From Rhytidiadelphus loreus (lineage: Eukaryota; Streptophyta; Bryopsida; Hypnales; Hylocomiaceae): 64,000 nucleotides of DNA. The stretch covers positions 79,049,839-79,113,838 of the forward strand of contig OX344761.1 in NCBI GenBank assembly GCA_947034895.1. The letters are read 5' to 3'. The notes under the pieces are model-generated. The model searched no databases, was not told where the DNA came from, and saw nothing but the letters and a program-made list of their open reading frames with translations. A program made the position numbers and the translations under genes. Numbering within the stretch: the stretch's first letter is position 1; every line of letters starts with the position of its first letter. Shown here in pieces: positions 58,931 to 64,000 of this stretch.

Positions 58931-60853
58931 AATTCAATTTGCAATTTATAATTTTTATTTATATGCTTTTATTTAAAAATAATAATTAAAGAATATGTTG
59001 CCGATGAGGTCATCTCCCGACCACATCAGCATGTTGATTTGGCAGCATGGGAGTACTTGGGAACGTTGTAATAACTCAGAGTCTTCTGCAGGGCTGAAAT
59101 CTCTTCTAATGGACATGATGTCTATCTATGTTTTATGCAATTCAGTAGCTTTTCCAATTGAAGTGGCTGATTATATTTAATTTTGCTATTTTTGAACTAG
59201 TTTAAAATATCTCTTGAGAATTTGAATTTTTTTTGGGTATCCATGTACTGTATGAAAATGATGAGCCATGTTTGATAGTACCCTAAACCGAAAGTTCCAA
59301 CGTCTCAAAATTTGTGGGACAGTGAACATGAAAATAATATATATAATTTGTAAATGCATGTTAAGAACAATCCTGTAGACTTCATGACCAAATGAAATGT
59401 AACCACCTATTATTTATTTCCTTGGAAATATTCATAAAAACTTATGGCAAAATATGTTTTGTTTTGTTTTTCTAAAATGGCAGTCTAGGTAGATTAAAAA
59501 AAAGCTCTTCATTCGAAAAGATTTCAGTTTAAAAATTGTTTTCTATATTTGTATATTTTTGGAGAATATTGAATCAGTCTATTTTTATGATTGAGTCAAA
59601 ATTCATGAGGATTTTTTTGTTTGGCTTTGTTGGTTTTGCATTCAATAGTCTAAAGTAAACTTTGAAGTCTTTTATCTTACTCAATTAATTTTTGGTACGT
59701 GTCTTTTTGGTACTTGTTAATATAAAAATGACGGTGTTTTAGAGGTTAATAGGGTCAATAGAAGACAAAGTAAAGATTCCCTCGGACTACTAACGCAGTA
59801 TATTAAAAAATTAGAATTGATTGTGACTTCAGTTGCCATGTGCAAGCATTCTCTTCCAATAATGTTTCACTCCAACTACATAGGCAACTTTATTGAATAA
59901 AGCACGTGTTCTTTTTAGTTACCGCGAAGGTAGACTCTTGAAATTGTATCCTTCATGTAATTTTTCCTTACAATTTGTTATTACATCCACGGTCAATTGC
60001 TCTTTTTGTGGGTGAATTGGAGTGACACATCCTCCCACATGTATTGCATTGAATTTCGTATAGTGTTTAGCTTGAGTCAAAGATAAAAAATACAATTATA
60101 AAGAAAGAGTAGCGTACCAAAATTAACATATAGTTACGATAAAACCTAATTTACATTTATCGTCGATTTCATTCAAGTTCCCATAATAAAAAATCTATAT
60201 GTACAGTGAAAAGTTCACTTTCAGTGTATTCCATTTACTGAAAAATCTTATACTTTAATTTCTATAGGAGTCATCACAACTAATACTAAATAATGTGATT
60301 CATTATTTATTTCACTATTCAAATAGCATTTTCACGTCCAATATGATTATGTGGTTAAAAATTTGTAAATCATGAAAACATTCAACTAGTATTTATTAAA
60401 TTAAGCCAAATTTCATGTGCATTCATATGCGTGTGATGAAAGTGTGATCACCATAAATTTGTATAAAAGGACACAACTGCAGAAAACTGAATATTTCTAT
60501 CGAGATAGAAAAACGGATTTGTTTCACGGGAATATATATTATTTTCAATTGGTGCCCAGGAACAAAAGTGATGCCCAAATAAGCTCAAAACAAGGGAGAG
60601 GGGGCAACAAATTTTTGTATTGCAAGAATTACAATTCGGAATTTTTTTGGTCCTTATACATTATATTTTTTTGGACATTAAAGTACAAGGCAAGGTTGTT
60701 GCCCACATTTTGTTAATTTCACGTACAAGGTCATTTCATGTGACCACCAATTGCATCTTTTTTTGGGTTTAGGGTGGTTTAGGAATAATTGCAACTTGCA
60801 CCACGTGTTTTCCATTTCTTTTTACTGGAACTCTATGACTTCGTATTTTGTAG
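58931..60853. other. AT-rich noncoding DNA
   Basis: No gene or structured repeat supported. Confidence 0.4.
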
Positions 60854-61792
60854 CCCCTAAAGGACCATTGTCCCTTCGGGGGACAAATGCGTTTTCAGGC
60901 AGGTACCTACGGGCTGAAATTTTCTCCTAATTTTTTGAAATTTTATTTGCACGTCGAAAAGTTGATTAGCTTTGTGGGAATATAATTTTTTTCAAAATCG
61001 GTGCCTAGGAACAATAGTTATGACCAAATAAGCTGAAACGAGGGGACGGCGGGTAGCTCGGGCAGCCGGAAAAAATGGACAAAAATTTGAATTTTTTTTT
61101 TAATATTATTTTTTCTCATAGATTATATTTTTTTGTATCTGGAAAGCTTTGATTCATTTCATTTGGATATGTGATGAGAAAGTTATGGACATTCTTTTTT
61201 TTCGGGCGATTAGAGCATCTTCATAGTTGAAAAAAATTACTTGTAGGACTCATTTATGAATGCAATTTCTCAAATTTTTCATTTTTTTTTTTTTTTTGCA
61301 TGGTTTGATTTACTTGCTAGAACAATCTCACCATAGGGATTAGTGCATTTGAATTCCATGTGAAATATAAGAATATTTTAGATTTTCCTTCTATCTCGTA
61401 CCTACATCTACTTAACAATTTTTTTAAGAATGATAATTAATTTTTTTTTGAACTTTTTTTTTTTTCTAGACTCTCAACTCAATTTTTCACTATAAAGATT
61501 TAAAGCTCAAACTCTGTAGTGCAAAAATTTTAAGTTAAAAATGTTCAAAGTCAAAAAATCTAGTCCCGCAATGTGCTGAAAAACTTGTTTTTCCCACTTT
61601 AAACGCAGATATCTTTCAATCTAAGCGGGCAAAAATTCTGAAATTTTTGCCACACACTCTCATACAAGTTAAGTTTAAGATCCTACGGTTAGATATGAGA
61701 AAATAACAATTTTTCAATTTTTTTACTCCTTGCCATAGATATGGCAGTTTTGAGTGTTATTAGGTAGAAAAAAGGGCTTGGTCCTTTAGGGG
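60854..61792. mobile_element. TTAA-type element, 939 bp (reference copy)
   Basis: The left end CCCCTAAAGGACC and the right end GGTCCTTTAGGGG are perfect 13-bp inverted repeats; TTAA follows at 61793-61796 (the left flank GTAG is mutated). Relatives lie at about 8826-9680, 40871-41819 and 56923-57824. No open frame of transposase size. Confidence 0.7.
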
Positions 61793-62099
61793 TTAAATTG
61801 GACTTGTGAGAAGAAGGTTAAAAGTTTTTTGCAGTTTTAACACCCTCACGGTCAAACATTATAATCTTTCACTGTCTAAGTGATGTTGTTTTCTTTACTT
61901 TTCCTATGAGATCTCCAACATGAGGTCAAGTTGAAATTCCTACGGTTACAATTTTACGGAATTTATACAACTTAATATGGAGATGTTGGCATTTTGGTTA
62001 ATTTATAGGAAATTCCAAGTTAATCAAAATAGGCCGTAGGCTTGGATCCGGGTATAGGTCGGGTATAGAGTGTCCGGGTATAGGCTGTCCAAGTACCAG

Positions 62100-62827
62100 G
62101 AGGGCCGGTCATCAATCTGGGCCAGTTGCGTGAGACCACACATAGAGTTTGGTGCTCCCGAAAGAAGCGTTTTGTTTGTTTTTTCACAGTCTTGCTCCGG
62201 GCTCATGATTTGGCAGTTCTTCAGTGCCATTTGTTTGTTTTGAGAGTCCGCCTTGGGGGAGTTCGTGTGTTTAGGGTTCAATCACGCTATTTGGATGAGA
62301 GAGAGTGGTCTTGGAGAATTTCACTTTCTTGTGGGAGAGTCGAAGGCGCGGTAGTGCTACAGCAGGGTTTTGCGATTGATTCTCTAAGTTAGTTCCAGTT
62401 TCGGCGATTGAGGGTCCGCTTTTCCTGTGCGCGTGAAAGTGCGGGGCTGTGAATGTTCGGGGTTGAAGGGAGCGATAGTCTACACTGCGGAGTTGTTTCG
62501 ATCATTCAATCAACCACGGTGCTTGTTGTGGAGGGTTTAAGGTGCAATCGATTCTTCCAGTTCTTTCTAGTTTTTGCAATGTAGTGCCAGAAATTTTTGT
62601 TTGCGTGATGGTTTAGCATGTGAGACTTTTGGACTAAAGGGCGGAGCGAGAGTTCACACTGCGGAGTTTAGTTTTGATCATTGAATCAATTGCGGTGTTT
62701 GCATCTTTCAAGGTTCACCGTGCTTGAGTTCGTGTTTGGAGGGTTTTACTTTCTTCTGTGAGAGTTCGCGTGGAAGTGCAGCAGCGGATTGATTTTGCGC
62801 GGAGGGTTTACAAGTTGTAAATATACG
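62100..62827 (+). promoter_or_regulatory. 5' leader of a gene unit continuing beyond the window (candidate)
   Basis: A GC-richer stretch with repeated blocks (CACTGCGGAGTTGTTTCGATCATTC and CACTGCGGAGTTTAGTTTTGATCATTG) ends at a good donor AATATACG|GTGAGT (62827/62828). Type 2 palindromes start 0.7 kb further on. By analogy with the other units, a coding region should follow to the right of 64000. Confidence 0.4.
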
Positions 62828-63510
62828 GTGAGTTCATCTTTTCTTCAGTCTTAGGATCTGCTCAGGTTTTCGCTAAGCTTGGATTTCCAATATGTTATGG
62901 TTTGTCTGTGCCTGGGTTTGCTTAGGATTTGACAGAGCTTGGATTTCTGATGTTCTTTTTGTTTGCTGCATTGATGAAATTGTCTGGAACTCTATAATTT
63001 CGATTTCAGGGTTTACTATTGTTGTCTTAGGGTTTGGAATGTCTGTATTTGCTTTGGTTTGCTTAGGGTCTCATTGAACTCTACATTCAGTGCCAGGAAT
63101 TCCTATGCGCGTGAAATTTTAGTGTGAGTGTTCGGCGTGAGTTGTGAATATATCGGGAGTTTATCATTTCTTCAATCCTCCGGTTAGCTTAGGATTCGGC
63201 TAAGCGGAAGCCAGGGTTTGTACAGCACTTGTGTTTCTAAACTATCAGGGATTTGATTCATGAATGTAGGTCTGGATTTGGTGAACCTCGAACGAAGGCA
63301 TTACCGTGAGTGCATTACTATTGGCATTGCTGCAGTTCTGGTGCAGGGGCGAAATCTGTAGCTTGGAGAAAGCAGGATTTGCAAATTGCAACGACTTCAG
63401 TGATACCAGGTACATTTGTTACCCCTTCAGATTGAGAATAGAACGACATAGAAATCGCACTAGGACTATGGGTGCCTTTAACCGCGCACATTCAAAGCCG
63501 CATATAATAC
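62828..63510. other. Noncoding, probable 5' intron
   Basis: TTAGGGTTTG-like and GCTTAGGATTTG motifs recur. No coding frame is supported. Confidence 0.3.
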
Positions 63511-63947
63511 TTTAGAGCGCCCACCCTAAACCTTCCCAAGCCTTTTTGGGTGCTTGGAGGATTAGAGCGGGCGCTCTGAACCATTCCAAGCCCGGGAAGA
63601 TCAGAGCGCCCACTCTAATCCTCAGAATGCTGTTTTGAATGAAAGAGAGCGACGTGAATTGTACCTAGTCGGGGAGGTTCAGAGCGCCCGCTCTGAACCT
63701 GCCCAAGCAATGTTGGGTGCATGGAGAATCAGAGCGGGCGCCCTAAACCAATCCAAATCCTGGAGGATCAGACCGCCCACTCTGATCCTCTCGGAATGCA
63801 GCTTTGAACGAAAGTGAAATTAATTAATCATTCCTAGTTGGGGAGGATCAGAGCGCCCGCTCTGATCCTCTCAGAATGTTGTTTGATTGAAAGAGAGATT
63901 GTTGAATTCTACGTAGCCGGGGAGGTTCAGAGCGCCCGCCCTAAACC
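63511..63947. repeat. Type 2 palindrome array at the right edge
   Basis: Eight copies near 63511, 63562, 63600, 63678, 63729, 63768, 63848 and 63924, in the centre order GCCC, GGGC, GCCC, GCCC, GGGC, GCCC, GCCC, GCCC. The first six form two copies of a unit of about 165 bp with three palindromes each. Flanks such as GGAGGTTCAGAGCG...CGCTCTGAACC and GGATCAGAGCG...CGCTCTGATCC differ between sites but stay complementary. Confidence 0.9.
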
Positions 63948-64000
63948 CCCTGAGAATGCACATTTGAACGAGAGAGAGATTATAGAATCATACGTTGTCG

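Overview
The window looks like nuclear DNA of a green plant-lineage organism (streptophyte: bryophyte, lycophyte, fern or charophyte alga; I cannot resolve which). The evidence is a CCCTAAA-type (plant telomere) interstitial tract at 23.85-23.99 kb, short GT-AG introns, plant-style MITEs, and two copies of a large DUF7869-like gene. I see no bacterial operons, tRNA, rRNA or CRISPR. Most of the sequence is AT-rich and noncoding, with GC-richer islands that hold spliced genes.

Layout. 0-9.7 kb: AT-rich DNA, a gene fragment cut by the window edge (2-278) and a decayed gene (7.6-8.3 kb). 9.7-19.3 kb: a divergent pair, DUF7869-like gene copy 1 (minus strand, 13503 to 10394, intact) and an unrecognised multi-exon gene C (plus, about 18.1-19.26 kb). 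19.3-24.5 kb: AT-rich DNA, a 729-bp MITE and the telomere-like tract. 24.5-35.1 kb: a plus-strand GC-rich locus with gene A (about 1,780 codons in four inferred exons: ParB-like GQH motif, acidic, proline-rich and coiled-coil regions) and gene B (FCP1/NIF-type HAD phosphatase relative with altered catalytic residues). 35.3-40.7 kb: five related long-inverted-repeat (foldback) elements and a CACTA MITE. 43.2-46.9 kb: a 219-bp satellite. 47.5-53 kb: DUF7869-like copy 2 (minus) with one in-frame stop. 53-62 kb: AT-rich DNA with a nest of TTAA/TA MITEs. 62.1-64 kb: the start of another gene unit cut by the window end.

The most unusual feature is a system of short dispersed palindromes in two related types. 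Type 1 has the form TTCAGACCGCGCGGTCTGAA and type 2 the form TTCAGAGCGGGCGCTCTGAA (centre GGGC or GCCC). They cluster between a GC-rich 5' leader with a candidate splice donor and the start codon of each gene unit: type 1 at DUF7869 copy 1, gene C and genes A/B; type 2 at DUF7869 copy 2 and the unit at the right edge. They also lie in an intron and in frame inside the coding sequence of gene A. Spacers diverge while the palindromes persist, and outer-arm bases that differ between sites remain self-complementary.

Genes A, B, C, DUF7869 copy 2 and the left-edge fragment carry in-frame stops, yet the flanking frames stay open. Nearly all these stops can be explained by C-to-T (or G-to-A) changes from CAG, CAA, CGA or TGG. 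Decay by methylcytosine deamination is the simplest explanation; RNA editing or stop-codon reassignment is a less likely alternative. All exon structures were read by eye from splice consensus and phase agreement and have not been tested.
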